In this document: piece by piece, positions 1 to 6,946 of the stretch | Numbering within the stretch: the stretch's first letter is position 1 | How the letters are laid out: each line of letters starts with the position of its first letter | Source: Acidobacteria bacterium AH-259-G07 | Lineage (GTDB): Bacteria > Acidobacteriota > UBA6911 > RPQK01 > JADFOI01 | Direction of reading: 5' to 3' | Assembly (NCBI GenBank): GCA_027717925.1 | Contig: JALLON010000030.1 | Span: 1 to 16,767 of the forward strand | DNA: 16,767 bases | Translations under genes and position numbers: made by a program | Notes under the pieces: model-generated | What the model was told of the DNA's origin: nothing | The model's input: the letters and a program-made list of their open reading frames with translations, nothing else | Database searches by the model: none

Positions 1-1
1 G

Positions 2-292
2 GCTCGCGACAATGCTCTCTCACAGGCGCGCTTTGCGTTTCGCTGGGAAGACCAATTCAATCTGTCTTTAGATCCGGAGACGGCTCGGGAATTTCATGAT
101 GAGACTCTTCCAGCAGCGGGTGCCAAAATCGCCCACTTTTGCTCAATGTGCGGACCCCGCTTTTGCTCGATGGAGATCACTCAACAGGTACGCGATTATG
201 CCGCCCAGAAAGGCCTCGATGAGCAAACGGCATTGGAGGTGGGAATGAGGGAGAAGGCGGAGGAATTCAGAATCCAGAATTCAGAAGGCTAA
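2..292 (+). CDS. thiC: Phosphomethylpyrimidine synthase ThiC, C-terminal 96 residues (5' end outside window)
   Basis: ThiC is the radical-SAM enzyme that turns aminoimidazole ribotide into the hydroxymethylpyrimidine phosphate half of thiamine in the cytoplasm. The visible reading frame enters at base 2 and stops with TAA at 290-292. It carries the signature C-terminal cluster motif C-S-M-C-G-P-R-F-C (CX2CX4C), which holds the 4Fe-4S cluster, preceded by the typical FRWEDQFNLSLDPETA stretch. The body of the enzyme lies upstream of the window. The last residues (EEFRIQNSEG) are unlike the usual ThiC ending, which commonly finishes near EIYx. They are encoded by a 7-base tandem repeat (264-287), so the natural terminus appears to have been overwritten. 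No thiamine riboswitch can be expected here because the 5' end is missing. The identification is secure; the altered end is an inference from the repeat. Confidence 0.95.
   Translation, partial: ARDNALSQARFAFRWEDQFNLSLDPETAREFHDETLPAAGAKIAHFCSMCGPRFCSMEITQQVRDYAAQKGLDEQTALEVGMREKAEEFRIQNSEG
264..287. repeat. Heptamer tandem repeat, unit AATTCAG, inside the 3' end of thiC
   Basis: Three 7-base units lie in direct succession: AATTCAG (264-270), AATCCAG (271-277) and AATTCAG (278-284), followed by AAG. They are read as part of the last codons of thiC. The pattern resembles the short tandemly repeated repetitive (STRR) heptanucleotide tracts known from filamentous cyanobacteria. Confidence 0.75.
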
Positions 293-310
293 CCCGTGAC
301 AGGCTAACCG

Positions 311-357
311 CAGACAACAGACCACTGACCACACAACAGACAGCTGACAACTGACCG
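311..357. repeat. Heptamer tandem repeat, unit CWGACMA
   Basis: Six imperfect 7-base units can be read: CAGACAA (311), CAGACCA (318), CTGACCA (325), then a five-base remnant CACAA (332-336), CAGACAG (337), CTGACAA (344) and CTGACCG (351). The same unit family returns at 2514-2541 (opposite strand sense) and at 7245-7311. It lies in the gap between thiC and the acyl-CoA synthetase gene. Confidence 0.8.
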
Positions 358-371
358 GCCCTGCGCGCCGA

Positions 372-446
372 GAGCAATGGAGCAATAGAACAACGGGTCT
401 CCGCATAAACTCAAAACTCATTAGCTCGAAAGCTCAAGAGCTCAAA
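372..446. repeat. Further 7/8-base tandem repeats with two other units
   Basis: Two short tracts lie here. The first has the 8-base unit GAGCAATR at 372-379 and 380-387, with a decayed third copy at 388-395. The second starts with the 7-base units AACTCAA (408-414) and AACTCAT (415-421), then changes to the 8-base units AGCTCGAA (423-430), AGCTCAAG (431-438) and AGCTCAAA (439-446). The rest of the 293-545 gap holds no open frame or convincing promoter that I can support. The acyl-CoA synthetase promoter should lie somewhere in 450-540. Confidence 0.65.
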
Positions 447-545
447 AAGGTCACAGCCGAGAGCTGAGTTCTGACTCCTTCACTTACTTTCATACAGTAT
501 TGATAGGTTACACTAGAGATTAGTAGCGATTTTCGTATTAGGAAA

Positions 546-2504
546 ATGAAGGAAGCGGAGGCCCGTAACTTAAAAGAGCCAACACATCAAAGGGGACCAT
601 CTCCCGAGATCTCCCCGACCCCGGGCATGCCTTCGCGAAGCGGCAAAGTCATCCTAGGCAGAACCCTCCCTTCATTGATGGATGAGGCCTGCGAGCGAAA
701 TCCGAATCCCAAGGCTTTCAACCAGCCAACCAAGGACGGTTGGATCTCCGTTTCGACTCAGGAGTTTTGCTCACGCTCCGAGTCGATGGCACTGGGCCTG
801 TTGGGACTGGGCCTGGCGCGAGGAGATCGAGTGGGACTGTTCATGGAGAGTGACGTTCATTTTTGTGTCGCTGACATGGCGTGCCTGATTGCAGGCCTGA
901 TCGATGTGCCCATCTATCTCACTCACGCTCCGAGTGCAATCCGCTTTGTGCTGCAGCACACAGAAGCGCGGGCACTGGTCCTGACACATCTGCACGCGCT
1001 CGAGACCATCACTCCGTTTCTAGGAGAGTTACCGCAACTGAAGACCATAGTAGTGGTCGAAGCCGCAGAAGAGGACCTGTGGACCGAGCGGGCCCGTTTA
1101 CCGAGAGACCTTCAGCTGATTTCTCTAGATGAGGTTCTAACTCGGGGGCGAGTGCGGCAGGAGGACAAACCAGGGTCGTCTAAAGAACTGAAGTCGGAGA
1201 TCCATGCTCAGGATCTCGCCACCATTGTCTACACCTCTGGTACAACCGGAACGCCCAAGGGGGTCATGCTCACCCATGAAAATATTTCCTTCAACGTGCT
1301 GGCCTCTTTTTCAAGATTAGTCGGGCTCGAGCCACAGCTGGCCGGTGTGGTGATTTCCTTTTTGCCGTTGAGTCACAGCTTTGCCCGAACAATTCAGTAC
1401 GGATTTCTAAACTACGGTTACAGCGTCTATTTCACGACCCCTGATTCTCTGGCAGTGCATCTCAAAGAGATCAAGCCCACAATTTTTGCTGCGGTGCCAC
1501 GGGTACTGGACAAGCTTTACGACCGGATTCTCGAGGCCGGCGGTGAGCTCAGAGGTATCCGCAAGACTATTTTTCAGTGGGGGTTGCGGACCGCACAGGT
1601 CTTTGAGCTGGGCAAGAAGCCCTCACGGTTTTACTCTTCGAGGCATGCCGTTGTCGACCGACTCGTGTATTCGAAATGGCGGGCCGCGCTGGGCGGTCGC
1701 CTGGAGTTTATTGTTTGCGGTGGAGCTCCGCTAAGAGCAGACTTGGTGAACATTTTTGCTGCGGCTGGTGTCAATGTACTGCAGGGATATGGGTTGACCG
1801 AGACCAGTCCGATCATTTCCTGTAACCTCCCGGAAACCAACCGGGCGGGGACGGTGGGAGCACCCCTGGTGGGACTAGAAGTGGCGATTGCAGAAGACGG
1901 GGAAATCCTGACGCGAGGTCCCCATGTCATGCGGGGATATTACAGAAATCCCCAGGCCACTCGAGAAGTCGTGGATGAGAAGGGCTGGTTCCACACCGGG
2001 GATGTCGGCGAGTTTACCTCGCAAGGTCTCTTAAAGGTAACGGATCGCAAGAAAGATCTTTTCAAGCTCTCAACCGGGAAGTATGTGATGCCTCAGCTGC
2101 TCGAGAACCGACTTCAAAAGGACTCGTTGGTGGAACACGCTGTGGTTGTGGGAGCAGGGCAAAAGTTTTGTGCAGCACTCCTCTTTCCTGATCTGGAAAA
2201 TCTCAGGATCTACTCTCGGCGGAAGCGGCTGGACTCTGCGATGCCGGCTGAGGAACTATTGAAGTTCCCGGCGGTAACGAGCCATTTTGAAACGCTGGTA
2301 GAGGAGAGTAACGCGGATCTTCCTCATTGGTCGACCATCAAGCGGTTCAAGCTCGTACCGGATCGCCTTACCATTGAAAACGGAATGCTGACGCCTACCT
2401 TAAAGGTGCGGCGTGCGAAGGTTCGAAAGACTTTTGCCGAGGAAATATCCCGCCTCTACACAGACTCTGAGAGCGAGTCCCGAGAAGAGCCCTCAACGGG
2501 TTAA
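546..2504 (+). CDS. Long-chain fatty acid-CoA ligase (AMP-forming acyl-CoA synthetase)
   Basis: This 652-residue enzyme activates fatty acids with ATP and CoA through an acyl-adenylate, for beta-oxidation or lipid synthesis at the inner membrane face. The adenylation motifs are all present and in order: the phosphate-binding loop YTSGTTGTPKG from about residue 229, GYGLTETSP from about 414, the HTGD segment at about 483, DRKKD from about 500, and the late catalytic lysine in the TPTLKVRR stretch (about 620). The motif set and length fit the FAA1/FadD15-type long-chain synthetases rather than acetyl-CoA synthetase. The chosen ATG has only AGG three bases upstream. The first 27 residues look unconserved, so a start at Met28 (627) is possible, though it has no ribosome site either. 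The gene ends 12 bases from a converging gene. Substrate chain length cannot be read from sequence. Confidence 0.9.
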   Translation: MKEAEARNLKEPTHQRGPSPEISPTPGMPSRSGKVILGRTLPSLMDEACERNPNPKAFNQPTKDGWISVSTQEFCSRSESMALGLLGLGLARGDRVGLFMESDVHFCVADMACLIAGLIDVPIYLTHAPSAIRFVLQHTEARALVLTHLHALETITPFLGELPQLKTIVVVEAAEEDLWTERARLPRDLQLISLDEVLTRGRVRQEDKPGSSKELKSEIHAQDLATIVYTSGTTGTPKGVMLTHENISFNVLASFSRLVGLEPQLAGVVISFLPLSHSFARTIQYGFLNYGYSVYFTTPDSLAVHLKEIKPTIFAAVPRVLDKLYDRILEAGGELRGIRKTIFQWGLRTAQVFELGKKPSRFYSSRHAVVDRLVYSKWRAALGGRLEFIVCGGAPLRADLVNIFAAAGVNVLQGYGLTETSPIISCNLPETNRAGTVGAPLVGLEVAIAEDGEILTRGPHVMRGYYRNPQATREVVDEKGWFHTGDVGEFTSQGLLKVTDRKKDLFKLSTGKYVMPQLLENRLQKDSLVEHAVVVGAGQKFCAALLFPDLENLRIYSRRKRLDSAMPAEELLKFPAVTSHFETLVEESNADLPHWSTIKRFKLVPDRLTIENGMLTPTLKVRRAKVRKTFAEEISRLYTDSESESREEPSTG

Positions 2505-2513
2505 CCAACACAG

Positions 2514-2541
2514 CTGTCAGCTGTCAGTTGTCAGTTGTCTA
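2514..2541. repeat. Heptamer tandem repeat, unit YTGTCAG, between two converging genes
   Basis: Units CTGTCAG (2514), CTGTCAG (2521), TTGTCAG (2528) and a decayed TTGTCTA (2535) follow each other without gaps. This is the reverse complement of the CTGACAA family at 311-357. The tract fills the short space after the acyl-CoA synthetase and runs into the 3' end of the minus-strand gene, supplying its last residues and its stop codon. Confidence 0.8.
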
Positions 2542-3047
2542 TGGTACTTCCACCAGATCCAGCTAAAGACGGTGAGCAGCGCTATTACGTGTGGCCAAAA
2601 AATTCTCGGATCGGCCCAGCTGAGTCCCAGAAATGTCCAGTTAGAGAGTGGGTAGAAAATAGGGGTGAGATACCGCTCGTGGGTGGGCACATCCATGACA
2701 ATGTGCAGCAGGTAAGGCAGGGCAAACCACAGCCATCGACGTTTGCCCAACAGAAGCAGGGTCCCCAGTACCAAGGTCATAATCACCAGGCTGTGGGTAT
2801 AAACGTAATAGCCGTGATAGGCCTGGACAAGATCCGGTGGCAGTGGTGGGCCATCGGCTCGCCAGATCCCAGGGTTTCGACTTACAAAAAGCGCCGCCCA
2901 GCCTTTGTCCAACACCTGTTCAATCTTGGAAGGGATGAGGTAGAGTAAATCAGGGCCGGCCCCGCAAAGTGCGCCCAGGCGGGCCGCTTTCGGCCCGCGC
3001 CAGCGAAGCGCAGCGTATCCCCAGGCGGCATGAGAAAAAGTGTCCAT
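2517..3047 (-). CDS. YdjM-like (DUF457 type) membrane-bound hydrolase family protein
   Basis: This 176-residue membrane protein resembles the YdjM/DUF457 family, often labelled 'metal-dependent hydrolase'. The family features are an N-terminal MDTFSHAAWGYAA with an early His, GPDLLYLIP, a YTHSLVI segment and a later HIVMDVPTH segment. These His/Asp residues would sit at the membrane and could bind metal. Several hydrophobic stretches (about 85-100, 104-118 and 152-166) look like membrane spans. No reaction has been firmly shown for the family as far as I know. It is the last gene of a minus-strand run, starting 6 bases after the VOC gene. Its final residues (RQLTTDS) and stop come from the heptamer repeat, so the native C-terminus was probably different. 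Confidence 0.75.
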   Translation of the reverse strand: MDTFSHAAWGYAALRWRGPKAARLGALCGAGPDLLYLIPSKIEQVLDKGWAALFVSRNPGIWRADGPPLPPDLVQAYHGYYVYTHSLVIMTLVLGTLLLLGKRRWLWFALPYLLHIVMDVPTHERYLTPIFYPLSNWTFLGLSWADPRIFWPHVIALLTVFSWIWWKYHRQLTTDS

Positions 3048-3053
3048 GCGAAC

Positions 3054-3455
3054 TCAGGCCAGCTGCCATACCTGCGGGGTGGCCAATTCCACGCTGTTGC
3101 CGGCCGGATCACGAAAATAGAGCGAGTATCCTCCCTCTGGCCAGGAGACTTCTTCTTCTATCTCGACGCCATTTCTGTGCAAGTGCTCTTGCCACCTGGC
3201 AATGTCGCTCTGCGGGATGGCAAAGGCCACATGTCCACTGCCCTGACTTCCATGGGGGACCGATTCAGTCGGTTTCACGGTTTCCACCGGATTGAAAAGC
3301 AAGAACATTCCGTTTCCACAGCGAAAGAAAACATGGCGATTCCCGCCCCGGGCGAAGACTGACAATCCCAAGACTTGGCTGTAAAATCTCTCCGCTGTCT
3401 TGAGGTCCTCCACGTAAAGACAGGTTTCAAGTACTCGTTCCACTCGCATGTTCAC
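3054..3455 (-). CDS. VOC family protein (glyoxalase/bleomycin resistance/dioxygenase fold)
   Basis: This 133-residue protein has the paired beta-alpha-beta-beta-beta modules of the vicinal oxygen chelate fold. The first module contains LYVEDLKTAERFYSQVLGL (residues 13-31), and the second runs from GHVAFAI (74-80) to DPAGNSVEL (116-124). Likely metal ligands are His75 and Glu123. The position that is often the first-module His is occupied by the ETC stretch (10-12), so metal binding may differ from glyoxalase I. The start is a GTG whose bases overlap the TGA stop of the upstream gene (GTGA), which suggests translational coupling. An ATG two codons later is an alternative. The substrate is unknown; it could be a detoxifying lyase, a thiol transferase or a binding protein. 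It sits in the middle of a three-gene minus-strand operon. Confidence 0.8.
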   Translation of the reverse strand: MNMRVERVLETCLYVEDLKTAERFYSQVLGLSVFARGGNRHVFFRCGNGMFLLFNPVETVKPTESVPHGSQGSGHVAFAIPQSDIARWQEHLHRNGVEIEEEVSWPEGGYSLYFRDPAGNSVELATPQVWQLA

Positions 3456-3934
3456 TTCCCTTCCTCAGAAAGTTCCCCGGCGAGCGTTTCTCTAAACTCA
3501 AATTCCTCTTGGCAGCACCAACATGGACCCGGCTCAAAGGAAGTGATGTTGCAGACCTCGCACCGGTAGTACAAATCGTACAGCCTCCCCCCGCGCACCG
3601 AACGTACTTGGATGATTTCCAGGTTTCCACCTCGCAGCCACCCGGTTATCTGAAGTTCTTTTTCGCGGACCCGCGGGTCCACGAAGATTTGAGTCCTCGG
3701 ATCGGTGGGCGAAAAGGTGTAAAGCTTGCCATCAGAGGAGAGCAGTCCAAATCGGCGTTGAGCTTCCTTGACCCTCTCCTGAGAGGACTGCGGTTGGCCC
3801 GACCCATCCAGCAAGACTATTCGCCCTCGAACGGTCAACTCTCTAGGCTGTTTTTTCTCTTCTGCCCTTACTGCGTAACTCAAAGCCATCAGTGCCACGA
3901 GAACCAGTACCCAGGCCGATCGGAGCAGCTTCAT
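3452..3934 (-). CDS. Secreted cysteine-rich protein of unknown function
   Basis: I do not recognise this 160-residue protein as a named family. Residues 1-24 form a clear signal peptide (KLLR basic start, hydrophobic core, cleavage likely after AVRA). The mature part has an RELTVRGRIVLLDG beta segment, then a stretch (66-110) that reads like an OB-type or 'strand-rich' domain (LYTFSPTDPRTQIFVDPRVREKELQ contains DPR twice). A C-terminal cysteine cluster follows: Cys125, Cys128, Cys138, Cys140 and Cys141 (CEVC ... CWCC), which could be a small metal site or a redox centre. A strong ribosome site (GGAAGG/AAAGGA) lies just upstream of the ATG. It is the first gene of the operon with the VOC and YdjM-like genes, overlapping the VOC start by three bases. 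Periplasmic location is inferred. Confidence 0.75.
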   Translation of the reverse strand: MKLLRSAWVLVLVALMALSYAVRAEEKKQPRELTVRGRIVLLDGSGQPQSSQERVKEAQRRFGLLSSDGKLYTFSPTDPRTQIFVDPRVREKELQITGWLRGGNLEIIQVRSVRGGRLYDLYYRCEVCNITSFEPGPCWCCQEEFEFRETLAGELSEEGK

Positions 3935-3975
3935 CTATCCTTTCCTTCCAGTAATAAATAATAGTTTAACACCAT

Positions 3976-4090
3976 CGGCCGAACGCCCTTAGCCTGCATT
4001 TCTCACACCGGCATCGCGTCGTCGTCGCTTCGCGAACTCGACGCCGTCGCGCTCGCCACAAACGTCGCCGTACTTACGAAGCGAGGCACT
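3976..4090. repeat. CG-rich intergenic element with inverted repeats (possible dispersed repeat)
   Basis: The gap between two minus-strand transcription units is sharply richer in CG dinucleotides (repeated GTCG/CGTCGC) than its surroundings and has no convincing gene. An 8-base inverted repeat, TCGCTTCG (4025-4032) and CGAAGCGA (4077-4084), brackets a core with further CGACG/CGTCG pairing possibilities, so the region could fold into a branched hairpin. It has the look of a dispersed intergenic (REP-like) element, but with a single copy in this window that cannot be shown. Confidence 0.35.
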
Positions 4091-4111
4091 AAGTTTTAGC
4101 TGGTGTCTCGA

Positions 4112-5152
4112 TTAACGTCGGTACTGCTCGACGGCTCGACGATGTTCTCGGTAGTGGCTAGAGAAGAAGTGACCTCCGTCATTTTTAGCAACAAAGTAAA
4201 GGTAGTTTACTTCCGCCGGGTAAAGTGCAGCATCAATAGATTCCAGTCCTGGACTGGCAATGGGACCGGGAGGTAACCCCGGGTAGAGATAGGTATTGTA
4301 AGGAGAGTCCAGGTTCAAATCGCTCTGATTAATCACGCCGTCGTATTCTTTCACCAGCTTGACCGCGTAGATGACTGTTGGATCACACTCCAGTTTAAGA
4401 TTCTTGCGGAGCCGGTTATGAAAGACCGCTGAGATGAGGGGACGCTCACCTGGGATCCCCGTTTCCTTTTCAATCAGAGAACCGAGCGTAATCACTTCAC
4501 GGGTTGTCAGATCCAGTTCGTGTGCGCGCTTCAACCGCTGCGGGGTCCATGCCCTGCGGAAATTGTTCACCATGGCACGAACAATTTCGTCCTCGCTCAA
4601 ATCGCGCGTCACAAAGTAAGTGTCTGGAAAGAGGTACCCTTCTAGGTTCTCGGCGAGGGGATCTAAATCAGCGATCAATGCGCTGCCCTGCAGTGCTTGA
4701 CTGAACTCCTCTACTGTTCCGAGTCCTTGCAGGGCGAATCGTTCGGCAATCTGATCCATGGTCAACCCCTCAGGCACCGTTATTCGATGATAGTGAACCA
4801 GACCCTGCCGGAGCTTTTCGACCACAGTGCGGAGGTTGACTGCCCCCTCGAATCGATATTCTCCAGCCTTTAGGGAAACAGGTGGATGGACGAGGCGCAC
4901 ATACCACTCAAAGATGGTGGAAGAACGAACAATTCCGTGAGATTCCAGCGTTCTGCCGATTTGGGGAACCGTGTAGCCCGGTGATATGAAAATCATTTGA
5001 TGAGAGCCCTTGTAAGCTTGGTAGGGCTGGTATATCTGGATGAGCAGCCAAAGAAGGACGGTGCCCATGACCAGACTCACCAAGGCCCCTAAAAGAATCG
5101 GAATTTTGGGGCTCTTCAGTTTTTCAATCAGCTCGATTCTTCTAAATACCAT
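4112..5152 (-). CDS. mltG: Endolytic murein transglycosylase MltG
   Basis: MltG cuts nascent peptidoglycan strands at the outer face of the inner membrane and is thought to set glycan chain length. The 346-residue protein has a short cytoplasmic start, one membrane anchor (about residues 19-41) and a LysM-like region with SPGYTVPQIGRTLESHGI. The YceG catalytic domain follows, with EGYLFPDTY (171-179), the Glu-Lys-Glu-Thr motif at 228-231 (Glu228 is the likely catalytic acid), FHNRL, CDPTVIYA, and the closing SPYNTYLYPGLPPGPIASPG (283-302). All expected motifs are intact. The ATG lies inside the 3' end of ruvX (25-base overlap), as in many bacteria where these two genes are coupled. No clear ribosome site precedes it, which fits coupling. 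Confidence 0.95.
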   Translation of the reverse strand: MVFRRIELIEKLKSPKIPILLGALVSLVMGTVLLWLLIQIYQPYQAYKGSHQMIFISPGYTVPQIGRTLESHGIVRSSTIFEWYVRLVHPPVSLKAGEYRFEGAVNLRTVVEKLRQGLVHYHRITVPEGLTMDQIAERFALQGLGTVEEFSQALQGSALIADLDPLAENLEGYLFPDTYFVTRDLSEDEIVRAMVNNFRRAWTPQRLKRAHELDLTTREVITLGSLIEKETGIPGERPLISAVFHNRLRKNLKLECDPTVIYAVKLVKEYDGVINQSDLNLDSPYNTYLYPGLPPGPIASPGLESIDAALYPAEVNYLYFVAKNDGGHFFSSHYREHRRAVEQYRR

Positions 5153-5541
5153 TGCAAAATCACTGCCGCCGAAAACTCATTTCGTTTTTTGCGTCGTTCG
5201 GCTAACGTCAAACCCGCTTCAGCCATGAGCTTCTCGGCCTCCCTTGTCGACAAACGCTCTTCGGCCCACTCCACTGGGACCTTTGTGATTTCCCTCAACT
5301 GCGTCACGAGAGGCTCGATTAGGTCAAGGATGCTGCTTCTTTCTCCTCCCAGATGCCGGGGCATGCCCACGATCAACTTCTCGATCTGATGCTGGTGAAT
5401 GAGTTCACAAATTCTCTTGGCATCATCAAGCTCGTTATGTCGAACCAGTGTGGTCAGAGGTCGGACGGTGATCTTCAAGGGATCGGTGACGGCGACACCG
5501 ATTGTTTTCGAACCCACATCTAAAGCCATCCATCGTCTCAT
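5128..5541 (-). CDS. ruvX: RuvX/YqgF family Holliday junction resolvase-like nuclease
   Basis: This is an RNase H-fold protein of the YqgF/RuvX family, linked to resolution of DNA junctions and to 16S rRNA 5' end processing. The fold's first acidic motif is present as MALDVGSKTIGVAVTD. It is followed by the KLIVGMPRHLGGERS loop, the VEWAEERLSTREAE segment with the middle acidic residues, and the final D/E-poor helix NEFSAAVILQWYLEE. I chose the ATG at 5541 (MRRWMALDVG). A longer frame reaches 5562, and an ATG at 5529 starts right at the conserved strand; none has a strong ribosome site. About 138 residues is the usual family length. It overlaps mltG and is divergent from the S41 homologue. 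Confidence 0.9.
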   Translation of the reverse strand: MRRWMALDVGSKTIGVAVTDPLKITVRPLTTLVRHNELDDAKRICELIHQHQIEKLIVGMPRHLGGERSSILDLIEPLVTQLREITKVPVEWAEERLSTREAEKLMAEAGLTLAERRKKRNEFSAAVILQWYLEESS

Positions 5542-5581
5542 AAGAGTAGCGTAAATCCACAATGTATCGCATTTTCTTGCA

Positions 5582-5610
5582 TTGTTACTCTAAAGTTCCT
5601 AAGGTATAAT
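5582..5610 (+). promoter_or_regulatory. Sigma-70 type promoter for the S41 homologue
   Basis: TTGTTA (5582-5587, 4 of 6 consensus bases) is followed after exactly 17 bases by a perfect TATAAT (5605-5610). The predicted start point is near 5617, leaving a 5' leader of about 30 bases with AGAGGA (5637-5642) as ribosome site. It lies in the divergent gap between ruvX and the S41 gene. Confidence 0.7.
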
Positions 5611-5646
5611 CATATCCAGGCAGGAAGTCGATGTTTAGAGGATTAG

Positions 5647-6906
5647 ATGTTGGGTAGGGTGAAAATTCTTGTCGTTTTCCTTTCCGCACTCTTCGTGGCC
5701 TATGGTCTGGTAGGCGGAATGCTGGACAAAGTGTCGGCCAGGGACGACACTTACCGAGATCTCAGCATTTTTACGGATGTTCTCAGTAAGGTCAAAGAGG
5801 ATTATGTGGAAGAGCCTGATCTAGAAAGAGCGGTTCAGGGAGCTTTGCATGGAATGATGGAAGCACTGGATCCGTATTCTAGTTTCATTGATCGGGACAC
5901 CTATCGAGAGATCGAGGGGGCAAACGAGGGCTTGACAGCCTCACCGGGAGTCGTCCTCTGTAAGCGTTACGGCTATGCCTATATCGTCTCGGTTGTTCCT
6001 GGAAGTCCGGCAGAGCGTGAAGGTTTGCGGACGGGAGATCTCCTCGAGTCGATCGACGGTCGGGTGACAACTCAAATGAGTCTGTGGGAGGCAAAGAAAT
6101 TACTGATTGGAAAGGAGGGGAGTTCGGTCAACGTTCGGCTGATTCGCGCGCGCAGAAGTGCTCCTTCGCAGGTGGAATTGGTTCGAAAAGATTTGCCTCT
6201 GCCGGAAGTTTCCGCACGCATTCTGGAAGATGAAATTGGTTTCCTATGGATCCCCCACTTCGGGACAGGTGTCGCGAAAGTCATCTCGTCAAAACTAAAG
6301 ATGTTGCAATCTGTTGGTATGAGGGGACTGCTGGTAGATGTGCGCGGAACGGCCCTGGGCGTCTTACAGGAAGCTGTTCAGGTGAGTGATTTTTTCCTTC
6401 CCAAAGGCGAGAAGATTCTGACCGTAAGAGATCGCAATGAAACAGACAGGGAGTTTTTTTCCTTGACGGAATCGATGCTTTCAGATATTCCGATTGTTTT
6501 ATTGATTGATGGGGGCACCAGCGGACCGGCGGAAGTGTTTGTCGCGGCTCTAAAGGATCACAACGTGGCTGAAACAGTGGGAAGAAAGACCAACGGTCAG
6601 GGTTCGGAGCAAGAATTCTTTCACTTGGAAGATGGTTCTGTCTTGCAGATTTCAAAGAGACTGTTTTATCGTGCCACGGGAGAGGCTATTCAGAGTCGGA
6701 GCCTAAAGGATTCGGGGATATCGCCGGATGTGCGATATCCGAATCAAGACTTTGTGACCAACTTTTATTTCGAAAATATACCCGATGACCCGGAATCTAC
6801 CCTGGGAGAGGAGTTTTACCGAAAACTCAATGAGGCCATTCGAACGGAACAATTTAAACAGGGACTGAAGCAATTGCGTAATCAGTTATTGAGAGAGGCT
6901 GCCTAA
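5647..6906 (+). CDS. S41/C-terminal processing protease homologue with degenerate active site (probable pseudoprotease)
   Basis: The 419-residue protein has an N-terminal membrane anchor or uncleaved signal (about residues 6-26), the ALDPYSSFI segment typical of CtpA, a PDZ domain (about 95-180, with VVPGSPAEREGLRTGDLLESIDG) and the S41 fold. Active members cut the C-terminal tails of periplasmic proteins using a Ser-Lys dyad 25 residues apart (S-A-S-A-S-E ... T-F-G-K-G). Here the aligned stretch reads GGTSGPAE ... KTNGQG: the Ser position is Gly293 and the Lys position is Gln318, with the 25-residue spacing kept exactly. The next residue, whose backbone NH helps form the oxyanion hole, is Pro294, and the usual R-N-x-P-G-G loop is RGTALG. 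The frame is intact and has a good promoter and ribosome site, so the gene looks maintained rather than decaying. A binding or scaffold role, perhaps controlling a true protease, is inference. Confidence 0.88.
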   Translation: MLGRVKILVVFLSALFVAYGLVGGMLDKVSARDDTYRDLSIFTDVLSKVKEDYVEEPDLERAVQGALHGMMEALDPYSSFIDRDTYREIEGANEGLTASPGVVLCKRYGYAYIVSVVPGSPAEREGLRTGDLLESIDGRVTTQMSLWEAKKLLIGKEGSSVNVRLIRARRSAPSQVELVRKDLPLPEVSARILEDEIGFLWIPHFGTGVAKVISSKLKMLQSVGMRGLLVDVRGTALGVLQEAVQVSDFFLPKGEKILTVRDRNETDREFFSLTESMLSDIPIVLLIDGGTSGPAEVFVAALKDHNVAETVGRKTNGQGSEQEFFHLEDGSVLQISKRLFYRATGEAIQSRSLKDSGISPDVRYPNQDFVTNFYFENIPDDPESTLGEEFYRKLNEAIRTEQFKQGLKQLRNQLLREAA

Positions 6907-6919
6907 CTTACCATACAAT
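6889..6919 (+). promoter_or_regulatory. Possible promoter for the HU gene
   Basis: TTGAGA (6889-6894, 5 of 6) and TACAAT (6914-6919, 5 of 6) stand 19 bases apart, one or two more than ideal. The -35 lies within the last codons of the S41 gene. An abundant protein such as HU would be expected to have its own promoter, but the pairing is only moderate. Confidence 0.35.
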
Positions 6920-6946
6920 CACCATTCAATCACTAAAGGAGGAGAG

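Noticed and set aside
264..446. CRISPR-like array
   Set aside because: Units are 7-8 bases in direct contact without spacers and no cas genes are present.
509..514. Promoter with TACACT box for the acyl-CoA synthetase
   Set aside because: No -35 hexamer stands at a workable distance, so it cannot be supported.
2535..2948. 137-codon open frame on the + strand opposite the YdjM-like gene
   Set aside because: The minus-strand frame has the YdjM family motifs and membrane segments; the + frame has none and is a shadow.
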